A stretch of 64,000 nucleotides of DNA from Serratia symbiotica (Periphyllus acericola) (lineage in GTDB: Bacteria; Pseudomonadota; Gammaproteobacteria; Enterobacterales; Enterobacteriaceae). Numbering within the stretch: position 1 is the stretch's first letter; the number at the start of each line of letters is the position of its first letter. A program made the translations under genes and the position numbers. Below are positions 44,243 to 55,590 of the stretch, one piece after another. Under the pieces are notes generated by a model. It searched no databases. It was given only the letters and a program-made list of their open reading frames with translations, and was not told where the DNA came from. The stretch lies in assembly GCF_964019515.1 (NCBI RefSeq), contig NZ_OZ026452.1, forward strand, positions 1,426,001 to 1,490,000. Reading direction: 5' to 3'.

Positions 44243-45055
44243 GTGGAAATACTGTTGCAAGTGCGCAACCTGAGCAAAACCTATCGCTATCGTAGCGGGC
44301 TGTTTCGCCGCCAGCACGTTGAGGCAGTGAAATCGGTCAGTTTTACCCTGCGCGAACGTCAAACACTGGCGATCATCGGAGAGAACGGTTCGGGTAAATC
44401 GACGTTGGCCAAAATGTTGTGCGGTATGGAGGAACCCTCTGCTGGCGAACTCCTTATCGGCAACCACCCATTGAAATATGGCGATTACCGTTATCGCAGC
44501 CAGCGTATCCGCATGATTTTTCAAGACTCAAGTACCTCGCTCAATCCACGGCAGCGTGTCGGTCAGTTACTGGACGCCTCGCTACGCCTGAATACTGACC
44601 TAGAGAAAACGGATCGCGAGCAACGCATCAACCAGACGTTGCGTCAGGTTGGTATGCTGCCAGACCATGCTTATTACTACCCGCATATGCTTGCCTCCGG
44701 TCAGAAGCAGCGAGTCGCGCTGGCGCGCGCGTTAATCCTGCAACCCAAAGTGATCATCGCCGACGAAGCGCTGGCGTCGTTGGATATGTCGATGCGCTCG
44801 CAGATCATCAACTTGATGCTAGATCTGCAAGAAAATTATGGTATTTCATATATTTATATAACCCAACACCTAGGTATGATGCAGCATATTAGCGATCAAG
44901 TTATGGTGATGCACGCAGGGGAAATCGTTGAACGCGGTAGCATAGCGGAAGTGCTGGCAGCACCATTGCATGAGTTAACCAAACGGCTGATCACCAGCCA
45001 CTTTGGCGAAGCATTGACCGCTGATACCCGGCGGTGTGAGGGAGTCCAGTACTGA
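44243..45055 (+). CDS. sapF: SapF, ATPase of the Sap ABC system
   Basis: SapF is 270 residues from GTG 44243 (MEILLQVRNLSKTYRYRSGL), one base after the sapD stop. It has Walker A GENGSGKST, Q-loop FQDSSTSLNP, a signature region ASGQKQRVALARAL and Walker B VIIADEALASLD. The usual LSGGQ Gly-Gly is changed as in other SapF proteins. It ends the operon. In E. coli fabI follows after ycjD; here IS903 copy F follows 22 bp later. Confidence 0.95.
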   Translation: MEILLQVRNLSKTYRYRSGLFRRQHVEAVKSVSFTLRERQTLAIIGENGSGKSTLAKMLCGMEEPSAGELLIGNHPLKYGDYRYRSQRIRMIFQDSSTSLNPRQRVGQLLDASLRLNTDLEKTDREQRINQTLRQVGMLPDHAYYYPHMLASGQKQRVALARALILQPKVIIADEALASLDMSMRSQIINLMLDLQENYGISYIYITQHLGMMQHISDQVMVMHAGEIVERGSIAEVLAAPLHELTKRLITSHFGEALTADTRRCEGVQY

Positions 45056-45077
45056 CGGCTATCTTCAGCATACGCAT

Positions 45078-45866
45078 GGCGTTGTTGAATCAATCGAACT
45101 TTTGGCCGGGACGAGGATCAGATCACTCTTCTGCTGTCAAAATAGCGACATTCCGTGGCCCAGCAAAAGTTCAACATCACCAACTGGAAGGCTTACAACA
45201 ACGCCCTTATCACTCGGGGTGCACTCACTTTCTCGGTGGATGAAACGGCACTTCACGCCTGGTACTGCGAGGAAAAACCTTCTCTGAGTGGTCGCACACC
45301 ACATTATTCCGATATGGCAATCACCAGCGTATTGATGCTGAAACGGATTTTTGGCCTGACACTTCGCGCCCTCCAGTGCTTTGTCGACTCCATTTTCACA
45401 CTGATGAAAGTGCCGTTGAACTGCCTGGAAGACACCTGCATCGAAATCCGTCAATGTCCTGTTTAAAACCCCAACGCCGGGTGAAATTGCGCACCTCTTT
45501 ATCGACTCTACCGGGCTCAACGTCTTGGGTTAAGGGGAGTGAATGGTAAAAAAAGACGGTCAGGAAGTACCGTAAAATCAAAGTCGCCTCGGCGGATCGG
45601 GCTTACGATACGCGAGTGTGTCATGATGAGTTAAGGGGCAAGAAGATCAAGGCGTTAATACCGCCCAGAAGTGGAGCCCGTTATTGGTCGGCAGACTATG
45701 CAGAGCGAAATCAAGCGGTGGCGAACCAGCGCCTTACCGGAGACAACACACGGTGGAAAAAAGCTATTTGGTGGTCACCTGTCGCTGCGAGATTATGATG
45801 GGCAAGTTGCAGAGGCGATGGCCATGATCTGTGCATTATTCCAAATCCGATTTATTTAACAAAGCC
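45078..45866 (+). mobile_element. IS903-type insertion sequence, copy F (heavily deleted)
   Basis: At 789 bp it is the shortest two-ended copy. The left end reads GGCGTTGTTGAATCAATC and the right end the complement of GGCTTTGTTAAATAAATC. The flanking nonamers CATACGCAT and ACTACTACA differ. It occupies the interval where E. coli has ycjD, fabI and yciW. Confidence 0.85.
45155..45840 (+). pseudogene. IS903-type transposase, copy F, defective
   Basis: The frame from GTG 45155 reads to VPLNCLEDTCIEI, where a small deletion shifts it. HLFIDSTGLNVLG (Asp121) follows in another frame, then a TAA. About 130 bp are deleted before KIKVASADRAY, so Asp193 remains. Uniquely, this copy keeps the Tyr codon (TAC, about 45604) where six other copies have TAG. 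The region of Glu259 and the C-terminus are deleted. Confidence 0.82.
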
Positions 45867-45969
45867 ACTACTACAGTAAAAGCCTGATGTTAGGCTTGCC
45901 CGCAGCGGGTGATTAGCGTAAAACTGTCTGCCGCAAATATTGCTACTCACAACCCATTCACTGGACTAT

Positions 45970-47904
45970 ATGCTTCAAGATAATCCGCTGCTGGCGCAGC
46001 TTAAACAGCAACTTCACTCTCAGACCCCACGCGTTGAAGGCGTAGTAAAAGGCACTGAGAAAGGCTTTGGCTTTCTTGAGATCGACAGTCAAAAAAGCTA
46101 TTTCATTCCCCCGCCCTACATGAAGAAAGTCATGCACGGCGATCGCGTGATCGCCACGCTACATACCGAGAAAGAACGCGAAGTCGCTGAACCGGAAACC
46201 CTGGTAGAGCCCTTCTTGTCGCGCTTTGTTGGACGCGTGCAGAAACGTGATAACCGCCTGTCTATCGTGCCCAACCATCCATTACTGAAAGAGACGATTC
46301 AGTGCCACCCAGTGCGTAGGTTAACTCACAACTTCCAGCCCGGTGACTGGGCAGTGGCGGAAATGCGTCGTCACCCACTGAAAGGCGATAGCGGCTTCAA
46401 TGCCGATTTGACCCATTTCATTACCGATGCCGAAGACCATTTCGCACCTTGGTGGGTGACCTTGGCACGCCACAACCTCGAAAAAGAAGCACCGGAGATG
46501 GCCAGCTTCAGCGAACAGGAAACCGCGCTGGCGCGTGAAGATCTGACCGCGCTGGATTTTGTCACCATTGATAGCGCCAGCACCCAAGATATGGACGATG
46601 CACTGTTCGTGGTGGACAACGGTGATGGTTCACTACAACTGACTATCGCTATCGCCGACCCTACCGCCTACGTCGAGCAAGGTAGCGTGCTGGACGATAT
46701 CGCCCACGTGCGTGCCTTCACCAATTATCTGCCAGGCTTCAACATCCCAATGTTGCCGCGTGATCTGTCCGATAACCTATGCTCGCTGCGCCCGAATGAA
46801 TGCCGTCAGGTGCTGTCCTGCCGCGTAACTATCGGTGCTGACGGCATGTTGGGCAACGACATTCAATTCTTCGCCGCCAAGATCAAATCAAAGGCCAAGC
46901 TGGTTTACGATGAAATCTCTGACTGGTTGGAAGGTATCGCGGGTTGGCAACCGCCAAGCGAGACCATCGCGCAACAGCTCACCTTACTGAAACGCGTCTG
47001 CGATGCACGCAACAGTTGGCGTCATCAGCATGCGTTGGTTTTCAAGGATCGCCCTGACTACCGCTTTGTGCTGGGTGAGAAAGGCGATGTGCTGGAAATC
47101 ATTACCGAACAACGCCGTAGCGCCAACAGCATCGTTGAAGAATGCATGATCGCTGCAAACGTCTGCGCTGCCAAGGTGCTTCGCGATCATCTGGGCTTCG
47201 GAGTGTATAACGTGCATACCGGTTTCGATCCGCTGCTGGTCGAACAGGCGGTCAGCGTGCTACAAGCCAACGGCGTGGAGGCCAACGCCGAGAAACTGCT
47301 AGGCCTTGAAGGTTTCTGCAAGTTGCGCCGCCACTTGGATTCGCAGCCTACACAGTTCCTCAACAGCCGCATCCGTCGTTTTCAGACTTTCGCGGAAATC
47401 AGCACTACCCCAGGGCCGCACTTTGGCTTAGGTCTGGAAGCTTATGCTACCTGGACTTCACCGATCCGTAAATACGGCGATATGATCAACCACCGCTTGC
47501 TGAAAGCGATCATCACCCAAAAGCCGGCAGAAAAGCCGCAAGATGAGGTCGCTGTGCAGATGGCTGAACGACGTCGCTTAAATCGCATGGCAGAACGCGA
47601 TGTTGGCGATTGGTTGTACGCCCGCTATCTGCACGATAAGGCGGGTACTGATCAGCGCTTCACGGCGGAAATCATCGATGTTACGCGCGGTGGCATGCGT
47701 GTGCGTCTGCTGGACAACGGAGCCGTTGCCTTTATCCCTGCGCCGTTCATTCATGCAGTGCGTGATGAGATACTGTGCAGCCAAGAAACCGGTACCGTGC
47801 AAATCAAGGGCGAGGTGGCTTATCGCCAAAGCGATGCCCTACAAGTCACCATCGCCGAAGTGCGCATGGAAACCCGCAGCGTGATTGCCCGTCCGACACA
47901 CTAA
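45970..47904 (+). CDS. rnb: Rnb, ribonuclease II
   Basis: RNase II degrades single-stranded RNA 3' to 5'. The product from ATG 45970 ([15 protein letters not shown]) is 644 residues, exactly the E. coli length; the open frame reaches ten codons upstream without similarity. An N-terminal cold-shock domain contains [17 protein letters not shown]. The catalytic RNB domain has [13 protein letters not shown] with the Mg2+-binding aspartates near residue 200 and [21 protein letters not shown] with the conserved Tyr/Arg. The C-terminal S1 domain includes [11 protein letters not shown]. It is intact and has its own terminator. Confidence 0.96.
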   Translation: MLQDNPLLAQLKQQLHSQTPRVEGVVKGTEKGFGFLEIDSQKSYFIPPPYMKKVMHGDRVIATLHTEKEREVAEPETLVEPFLSRFVGRVQKRDNRLSIVPNHPLLKETIQCHPVRRLTHNFQPGDWAVAEMRRHPLKGDSGFNADLTHFITDAEDHFAPWWVTLARHNLEKEAPEMASFSEQETALAREDLTALDFVTIDSASTQDMDDALFVVDNGDGSLQLTIAIADPTAYVEQGSVLDDIAHVRAFTNYLPGFNIPMLPRDLSDNLCSLRPNECRQVLSCRVTIGADGMLGNDIQFFAAKIKSKAKLVYDEISDWLEGIAGWQPPSETIAQQLTLLKRVCDARNSWRHQHALVFKDRPDYRFVLGEKGDVLEIITEQRRSANSIVEECMIAANVCAAKVLRDHLGFGVYNVHTGFDPLLVEQAVSVLQANGVEANAEKLLGLEGFCKLRRHLDSQPTQFLNSRIRRFQTFAEISTTPGPHFGLGLEAYATWTSPIRKYGDMINHRLLKAIITQKPAEKPQDEVAVQMAERRRLNRMAERDVGDWLYARYLHDKAGTDQRFTAEIIDVTRGGMRVRLLDNGAVAFIPAPFIHAVRDEILCSQETGTVQIKGEVAYRQSDALQVTIAEVRMETRSVIARPTH

Positions 47905-47935
47905 CATCAGGCGTTCTTTCGGGAACACATCCCAT

Positions 47936-47965
47936 ACCGGCGATGAACATCGCCGGTGTTCTTTT
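47936..47965 (+). terminator. Terminator of rnb
   Basis: ACCGGCGATG-AA-CATCGCCGGT stem followed by GTTCTTTT, 31 bp after the rnb stop. The stretch from here to 48153 holds nothing else recognisable. Confidence 0.8.
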
Positions 47966-48153
47966 CCCCTTCTGGTTTGCGAAAAAGTATGATGGACGAC
48001 CTAAAGCATCATCACATTAATAGAGAAAAATCAACAAAATCTATGCTACCTGTTTTTCAGGCAGCCAGAAGATAAAACTGTTCTGCTGTAGACAACCCAT
48101 CCCCGTGTGAAACATAATATCATGAAAACACCATTTATATATTTTCATCGGCC

Positions 48154-48277
48154 TTGTTGTAAGCCTTCCAGTTGGTGATGTTGAACTTTTGCTTGGCCAC
48201 AAAATGTCGCTATTTTGACAAAAGGAGAGTGATCTGATCCTCGTGCCGGCTAAAAGTTCGATTTATTCAACAACGCC
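48154..48277 (-). mobile_element. IS903 left-end fragment G (124 bp)
   Basis: The sequence equals the left end of the full copies: terminal repeat, leader and the first about 14 transposase codons (reading AKQKFNITNW on the minus strand). The remainder of the element is absent. Confidence 0.7.
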
Positions 48278-48411
48278 ATGAGAAACCTTAAAAACCCGGA
48301 TTGTACCCAGACTCAACCAATTAGGGACATCACTTGTGAAACATTAAAAATAAACAGGATCAGGATATTCGCTACCGTAAATGACGCGAGAGCACGAGAA
48401 AAAATTTCGAA

Positions 48412-48729
48412 CTACCCCCCCCAGTGTTACCTGTATGCCTTTAGCTACCAACAGTTGCTTGAGAAGGTCACGTTTGTCACCCTGGGTTTCAATCACGCCA
48501 TCCTTGACCCCCCCCCTCAGCCGCATTTCTTTTTCAGTTCAGTCGCCAGTTTGTCCAAAGCTGCGTCATCAAGGACAACACCGGTAATCAGGCACACGCC
48601 CTTCCCCGTGCTCCCACTGGTTTGACGCTGAATGCGCACTATGCCATCGCCCTTCGTGCGAGGTGATTTCACTTCTTGCTGCTTGATTCGCCCGCTGTCG
48701 GTGGAGTGCACCAAGCGGCTGTTATCCAT
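48412..48729 (-). pseudogene. yciH: YciH (SUI1/eIF1-like) protein, frameshifted in poly-G tracts
   Basis: The frame from ATG 48729 reads MDNSRLVHSTDSGRI, GDGIVRIQRQTSGSTGKGVC and ATELKKKCG, then TGA. The rest of YciH, VKDGVIETQGDKRDLLKQLL and AKGIQVTLGG, follows in another frame after a run of nine G (48508-48516). A second run of eight G (48415-48422) displaces the natural stop. YciH is a 108-residue eIF1-like protein that can discriminate initiation complexes. Length changes in both homopolymers are the only lesions, so occasional slippage could restore the product, but I would not assume it. It follows pyrF as in E. coli. Confidence 0.85.
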
Positions 48730-48746
48730 CGTTCATCAGCTTATCC

Positions 48747-49427
48747 TCAGGCCAGCGAGGCGCGAATAGCGCGTAAAGTCGCAGCCGGATCGACAGATTG
48801 CATAATCGGACGGCCGATCACCATATAGTCAACGCCAGCAGCGCTACCAGCCGGCCGGATTCCCGGTTTGACCAGTTGAAATGCTCGGCCGCAAGCCGCC
48901 TTCAGTCGCTGCGCTTCATGGGCGGAACATACCACACCGTCAAGCCTGCAACTGTGTGCCAGACGCTCAACATACTCTGCTAGCCTAACGTCAATCCCAA
49001 TACCGTGCAGATCATCCTGCTCCATGCTGGTCAGCACGGTGACGGCAACCAATATCCGCGCATTAGCACCATAGGGCAACAGTGCCTCTTTGGCGGCAGC
49101 AATCATGCTCGCGCCGCCGCTTGCGTGGATGTTAACCATCCAAACGCCCAGATCATCCGCTGCCGCCACCGCCACCGCCTGCGCGGTAGTATTGAGAATA
49201 TCATGAAATTTCAAGTCGAGGAAAACGTCAAAACTGAGCGCTTGCAGATCACGCACAAGTTGCGGCCCAAACAAGGTAAACATTTCTTTACCTACTTTTA
49301 GTCGGCAATCCTTTAGATCGATGCGGTCAGCAAACGCCAGCGCAGTGTCCTTGTTTGCTTAATCGAATGCGACGACGATTGGCGATGATTTTAAGCCAGT
49401 ATTTTTGATTTTATTCTCAGACTTCAT
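48747..49427 (-). pseudogene. pyrF: PyrF, orotidine 5'-phosphate decarboxylase, decayed
   Basis: The ancestral start at 49427 reads MKSENKIKNTG then SSPIVVAFD and TAA at 49359-49361, replacing the Tyr after the substrate-binding Asp. [20 protein letters not shown] and [11 protein letters not shown], with the catalytic Asp-Lys cluster, continue from an internal ATG at 49283. Near the C-terminus [10 protein letters not shown] joins directly to VDYMVIG; about 13 residues of the phosphate-binding loop (DQRRIMTPEQ region) are deleted in frame. PyrF makes UMP in the last step of pyrimidine synthesis. The nonsense plus loss of a substrate-binding segment indicates inactivity. Confidence 0.9.
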
Positions 49428-49640
49428 TTCTTCTGCCTTCTGTAAAAAGGATATTATCAGGTAATCACCCGCCAGACTGAACGCCGCATTCTACATGCCA
49501 GCCCCCTTGGATCCCAGCTGCAACCTGCGTTAGCCGTTATATGACACAGTTTATGAACGGTAGAGAGGGTTCACAGGAGGCGTCAAGTCAATTATTTCTG
49601 GGCGGAAGTGATCGGAGTCGCTTCATTTAGATCCCTAATC

Positions 49641-50695
49641 GGCGTTGTTGAATAAATCGAACATTTGGCCAGCACGAGGATGAGATCACTCTCCTTCTGT
49701 CAAAATAGCGACATTCCGTGGCCCAGCAAAAGTTCAACATCACCAACTGGAAGTCTTACAACAACGCCCTTATCACTCGGGGTTCACTCACTTGCTGGGG
49801 GGATGAAACGGCACTTCACGCCTGGTACTGCGAGGCAAAACCTTCTCTGCGTGGTCGCTCACCACATTATTCCGATATGGCAATCACCAGCGTATTGATG
49901 CTGAAACGGATTTTCGGCCTGACACTTCGCGCCCTACAGGGCTTCGTCGACTCCATTGTCACACTGATTAAAGTGCTGTTGAACTGCCCGGACGACACCT
50001 GTATCAGTAAGCGGGCGAAGTCCGGCCATGTCCCGTTTAAAACCGCAACGCCGGGTGAAATTGCGCACCTCGTTATCGACTCTAGCGGGCTCAACGTGTT
50101 GGGTGAAGGCGAGTGGATGGCAAAAAAACACGGTCAGGAAAAACGGCGTATCTGGCGAAAACTGCATTTGGCCGTAGATACAGAAACACATGAGGTCATC
50201 TGTGCTGACCTTTCCTTGAGCAATATCACCGATACCGAAGCCTTCCCAGGTCTCATCCGTCAGAGGTACCGTAAAATCAAAGTCGCCTAGGCGGATCGGG
50301 CTTAGGATACGCGAGTGTGTGATTATGAGTTAAGGGGCAAGAAGCTCAAGGCGTTAATACCGCCCAGCAGCGGAGCCCGTTATTGGTCGGCAGACTATGC
50401 AGAGCGAAATCAAGCGGTGGCGAACCAGTGCGTTACCGGAGACAACACACGGTGGAAAAGTATCGCAGGCTACCACCGACGTTCGATAGCGGCAACAGCG
50501 AGGTACAGAGTAAAGCAGCTATTTGGTGGTCACCTGTCGCTGCGAGATTATGATGGGCAAGTTGCAGAGGCGCTGGCCATAATCTGTGCATTAAACAAGA
50601 TGACGCTAGCCGGTATGCCAGAAAGTGTACGCCTTGCCTGAAATATGTCAATTCAGGGGACTCTTTATTCCAAATCAGATTTATTTAACAAAGCC
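49641..50695 (+). mobile_element. IS903-type insertion sequence, copy H (full length)
   Basis: At 1055 bp this is the best-preserved copy, close to IS903 itself. The ends are GGCGTTGTTGAATAAATC and the complement of GGCTTTGTTAAATAAATC. The flanking nonamers TCCCTAATC and CCTCGCAGT do not match. It lies between pyrF and lapB, which are adjacent in E. coli. Confidence 0.9.
49718..50641 (+). pseudogene. IS903-type transposase, copy H, full-length frame with two in-frame stops
   Basis: GTG 49718 starts a collinear frame of 307 codons ending at TGA 50641, the exact IS903 length. It includes HLVIDSSGLNV (Asp121), but Ser191 is TAG (50288-50290) and the codon equivalent to Tyr196 is the shared TAG (50304-50306). 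Glu259 is replaced by Ala in SIAATARYRVKQ. No frameshift is present. The rest of the protein is clean. Confidence 0.87.
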
Positions 50696-50833
50696 CCTCG
50701 CAGTATGACAAACTCATAAATGACGTAAACGAAACCGTATGATAACTGCTCCGGCCATCACTGGTTATCATGCTGATCCTGAACAAGGTTAGCAGCGTCA
50801 ACAATTCCAATTGAGTGGAGATTTTGTCTACGG

Positions 50834-52006
50834 CTACTGACCATCAAGGCCACGTATCGGTTTGACCGACGCCCAGCTCCGGCACGATGGGCAGTGCCAA
50901 TAGAGCGAATGGGCGGTAAAGCCGCATTTATGGCAGCGATAACGTGGCTTGGTGCGTATCTGCTCGCCGACCATGTCACGTAGTAGCAGCAAACTCTCCT
51001 TTGCCCGCCCATCTTCGGCGTCCTCCAAATGATAATCCATCAACCTATAGAACACATGCATGGTAGGATGACGCTGCAATTGTCGGTTGATATACGCCTG
51101 CACCACATCGCACCCTTCATACTGTTCGATAATCTCTGCTAGCATCAGTTCGGCAGTTGCACCGCAATTCTCCTCCACACAACGTTTAAGGAAACCGGTC
51201 CAAACCTGCTGCTGTTCCGGCCAATGCTGGTAGCATTGGTGCAGCATCGGCAACGTCTCGCTAACCAATTCCTTATCTTGACTCAGCACCCGTTGCAGCG
51301 ATTCTATCGCTTTGGCATAATCGTGTTGCGCGATATAAATGCGACCAAACATGATGGAGACGCGTGCGCATTGCTTATCTGCCGAGGCGGCACGCTTTAG
51401 TAGGGACATCGCTTTGTCGAGATCGTCACTACTCACCTCCTGCAATGCCAGTTCGCAGTAAAAATGAGCGATCTCAATATGCTGCTTATCCATACCTAGC
51501 TTGACCAGCTTTTCCGCCACGTCAATCGCTTTCATCCAATCACTGGTGGCCTGATGAATCACCAGCAGTAGCTGTAGAGCCGAGATGCGGAAATCTTCTT
51601 CGTCAATCAGTTGGCTGAACATGTCCTCCGCGCGGTCATACATACCGGCTGACATGTAATCGCGCCCCAGTTGTTGCACCGCCAACAAGCGCTGTTCGAA
51701 TGTCAGTGACGAGCTTTCCATCAGTGCCTGATGGATGCGGATAGCGCGGTCAACTTCACCACGCGAACGAAACAGGTTGCCCAGCGTCAGATGAGCTTCA
51801 ACGGTATTGCTGTCATCTTTCAACATATCAAGGAACAAATCGACCGCCTTATCTTGCTGATTGGAAAGCAGGAAGTTAACCCCGGCAACATACTCACGCG
51901 ATAGGCGGTTGGCCTGCTGTTGTTTATCCTGCTGAGCACTTCTGCGCCCCATGTACCAACCATACGCGGCAGCCACGGGCAGCAATAGAAACAGCAGTTC
52001 TAGCAT
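50834..52006 (-). CDS. lapB: LapB (YciM), LPS assembly protein B
   Basis: LapB is an inner-membrane TPR protein that brings LpxC to the FtsH protease and so limits lipopolysaccharide synthesis. The 390-residue frame has an N-terminal membrane anchor (MLELLFLLLPVAAAYGWYMG). It has about nine TPR repeats (for example TVEAHLTLGNLFRSRGEVDRAI) and a C-terminal rubredoxin-like metal site with CHKCGF and CPSCRSW. All four cysteines are present. It follows lapA by six bases in the same operon, and both are intact. Retention together with kdsB indicates that LPS synthesis is still controlled. Confidence 0.95.
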   Translation of the reverse strand: MLELLFLLLPVAAAYGWYMGRRSAQQDKQQQANRLSREYVAGVNFLLSNQQDKAVDLFLDMLKDDSNTVEAHLTLGNLFRSRGEVDRAIRIHQALMESSSLTFEQRLLAVQQLGRDYMSAGMYDRAEDMFSQLIDEEDFRISALQLLLVIHQATSDWMKAIDVAEKLVKLGMDKQHIEIAHFYCELALQEVSSDDLDKAMSLLKRAASADKQCARVSIMFGRIYIAQHDYAKAIESLQRVLSQDKELVSETLPMLHQCYQHWPEQQQVWTGFLKRCVEENCGATAELMLAEIIEQYEGCDVVQAYINRQLQRHPTMHVFYRLMDYHLEDAEDGRAKESLLLLRDMVGEQIRTKPRYRCHKCGFTAHSLYWHCPSCRSWASVKPIRGLDGQ

Positions 52007-52012
52007 TGAGGC

Positions 52013-52327
52013 TCATTCCTTGTTGACGATGGGCTGAACCACTAGCTCAGCAGGCTGTTCAAGTTGCAGTGTCAGTCTTTTAATCTTGCGTTCGGCGCGC
52101 ACAAGGGCAATGCGGGTACGCAGATAGAAAAGGCCACAAATGATCCATCCAAGGATAAAACCGGCACCAAACAGCACAGCTAATAAGGTTGAAACTTGAT
52201 AGTCACCTTGGGCAATTAAGTAGTTAAAAGTCACTACCTGATCGTTATGTGCACCGAAGGTTGCCGAAATCACGAAAATCACCAAAATAAATAAAAAAAT
52301 CAGCAAGTATTTCACATTCTTTCCCAT
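52013..52327 (-). CDS. lapA: LapA (YciS), LPS assembly protein A
   Basis: This 104-residue inner-membrane protein has two membrane segments (YLLIFLFILVIFVISATFGA and LLAVLFGAGFILGWIICGLF) followed by a basic cytoplasmic tail with coiled-coil character (RTRIALVRAERKIKRLTLQLEQ). It matches E. coli LapA, which works with LapB. The start is the ATG at 52327, next to which the reading frame begins MGKNVKYLL. The upstream region to 52544 is non-coding. Confidence 0.93.
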   Translation of the reverse strand: MGKNVKYLLIFLFILVIFVISATFGAHNDQVVTFNYLIAQGDYQVSTLLAVLFGAGFILGWIICGLFYLRTRIALVRAERKIKRLTLQLEQPAELVVQPIVNKE

Positions 52328-52544
52328 AAAGCCGAGTTAATCAGATGAGCTATGCCAATATGTGGCTTCCCTAATTATTAAGTTAGCATTTCCCATCGTA
52401 GCTGGGAAACACTCCGGCACAATAAGACCACACATTTGCTCGCATTTTTGTCGCAAAAATTACCCCGGAAGCTGCTCAAAATAGCGGATTTATCAGGTTG
52501 TGAGGGCAACTAAACAAATGGCAATGGCATGCGACATCAGCAAT

Positions 52545-52570
52545 TAATGCGGCTCATTCGCGAGCCGCTG
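52545..52570 (-). terminator. Possible hairpin terminator downstream of pgpB
   Basis: On the minus strand the stem GCGGCTCGCGAATGAGCCGC lies 30 bp after the pgpB stop; the following T-run is weak. Confidence 0.35.
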
Positions 52571-52596
52571 ATGTAGGTGACAACGTCATTACTTAA

Positions 52597-53376
52597 TCAA
52601 TTTTGTAGTTTACCTACCGTCAAGCCCTGCTGCCCTTGTGGTGGCATCAATAACCCATACCACCGCTGTGCCAGCCAGCAGGTGAGCGTCACCAGTAACC
52701 AACTGATCAACGTAGCCATGACTAAATCGCTTGGCCAATGCATATGCATACCCAGCATTAGACGGCTACCCATAACACCTACCTGCCCATAGCATCAGTA
52801 GCACTACGGTTTTGTAGTAGCGGCGCGGCAACAATAACCCAACACCCAGCAGCGCCCAGGTAACAGCGAACAAGGTATGCCCTGAGGGGAAGGCAAAACC
52901 GATTTCAAACTGCCAATGCTTGCTCAACCAAGTTGGCACCAGATTTTGCCCCTGCCACAACTCCGCCACTAATGCGCTAAGCTGTTTGCTATGTAACGAA
53001 TAAAAGTATTTTTCATCAACGCCGTGATTCTTTTCGAGCCAAACGACAAATGGCCGGGTTTCTTGCACCCGATCCTTGATCATCGATTTTATGCCCCGAC
53101 TGATTAACATCGCAGCGGAGAGCAATATTACCAGCCCGATGGCTGCCTTAGGGCGTAAGCGCAGGTACCACAGGAACCAGGCGCTGAGGAGAATGCTAGT
53201 GATATCGATTCCCCATGGAGAAGTCACGGTCGAAGTAACCCGGTACAGCCCTTTCAGCAGCGTTTCATCATTTCATCACTGCCGGGCCACCAATGCCAGC
53301 CGGATACCCAGAGCATCATCGGCATTTTTAGCAGTAGCAACGCTCACACCGCCGTGCGTTTTGCTATTTTATTCAT
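52597..53376 (-). pseudogene. pgpB: PgpB, phosphatidylglycerophosphatase B / undecaprenyl-PP phosphatase, decayed
   Basis: The start MNKIAKRTAV is followed by TGA at codon 11, then readable sequence with frame changes until SPWGIDITSILLSAWFLWYL. The PAP2 motifs are visible: KDRVQETRP (C1), FAFPSGHTLFA (C2) and, after a frameshift near 52790, GVMGSRLMLGMHMHWPSDLV (C3). The C-terminus ends at 52597. The catalytic C3 motif is out of frame with C1 and C2. PgpB dephosphorylates lipid phosphates in the inner membrane. It lies between ribA and lapA as in E. coli. Confidence 0.9.
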
Positions 53377-53635
53377 CCCCCTACTCCTCATGGCTGATCC
53401 AACAGATAGTTGGATTGATAGTACGCGAAAAAAATTAGCTCAGTGCAATAAAAATAGGCGTTAAAGAATCTCATATGCTGGGTTTCTGAGCACTGCCAAC
53501 CAAGAAATTGTGGCAAAATAGCCCATAATTAATGAAATAGAGATCGGCGTAGCACGCTTTAGTACTGGTCAGTTCAATGAACCGGACGTAGGATGCGTAA
53601 CAACGATTGAATAGGATGTATTTGTGGAAAATAAC

Positions 53636-54241
53636 ATGCAGCTTAAACGGGTGGCAGAAGCTATGTTGCCGACACCTTGGGGTGATTTCCTTATGGTAGG
53701 GTTCGAAGAGTTGGCTACCGGGCATGACCATCTGGCGTTAGTTTTTGGGGATATCTCTGGCGAGATGCCGGTGCTGGCACGCGTACATTCTGAGTGTTTA
53801 ACCGGTGATGCATTATTCAGCCTGCGCTGCGACTGCGGTTTCCAACTGGAAGCTGCGCTGGCGTATATCGCCGAAGAAGGACGTGGCATTCTGCTTTACC
53901 ATCGTCAAGAAGGACGCAATATCGGCCTGTTGAACAAGATCCGTGCCTATGCTTTGCAGGATCAAGGGGCAGATACTGTGGAGGCCAACTATCAGCTCGG
54001 TTTCGCCGCCGACGAACGTGACTTCACCCTGTGCGCTGATATGTTCAAACTGCTAGGAGTGAATTCGGTTCGTTTGCTGACCAACAACCCACAAAAGGTT
54101 AACATCCTGAGCGAGGCTGGTATCAACATCACCGCCCGCGTACCCCTGATAGTAGGAAAAAATCCAAAGAATGCGTATTATCTAGCCACTAAGGCCACCA
54201 AGATGGGGCATCTACTGGATTTAAAAATAAAACCGCTGTGA
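53636..54241 (+). CDS. ribA: RibA, GTP cyclohydrolase II
   Basis: RibA converts GTP to the pyrimidine precursor of riboflavin. Starting at ATG 53636 ([18 protein letters not shown]) it is 201 residues; a GTG at 53624 would add four. The zinc-binding cysteines are in [19 protein letters not shown]. The catalytic [12 protein letters not shown] and [18 protein letters not shown] are conserved, as is NPQKVNIL near the C-terminus. The frame is intact. It is divergent from pgpB and convergent with cysB; acnA, which lies between ribA and cysB in E. coli, is absent. Confidence 0.95.
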   Translation: MQLKRVAEAMLPTPWGDFLMVGFEELATGHDHLALVFGDISGEMPVLARVHSECLTGDALFSLRCDCGFQLEAALAYIAEEGRGILLYHRQEGRNIGLLNKIRAYALQDQGADTVEANYQLGFAADERDFTLCADMFKLLGVNSVRLLTNNPQKVNILSEAGINITARVPLIVGKNPKNAYYLATKATKMGHLLDLKIKPL

Positions 54242-54313
54242 CAGAAAAATCATGGTGCCTTTGTTAAGGATTAGCGGCTTACAGAGGCAATATGTCAATA
54301 GCAGCCAGCTAGT

Positions 54314-55590
<1,277 letters not shown>

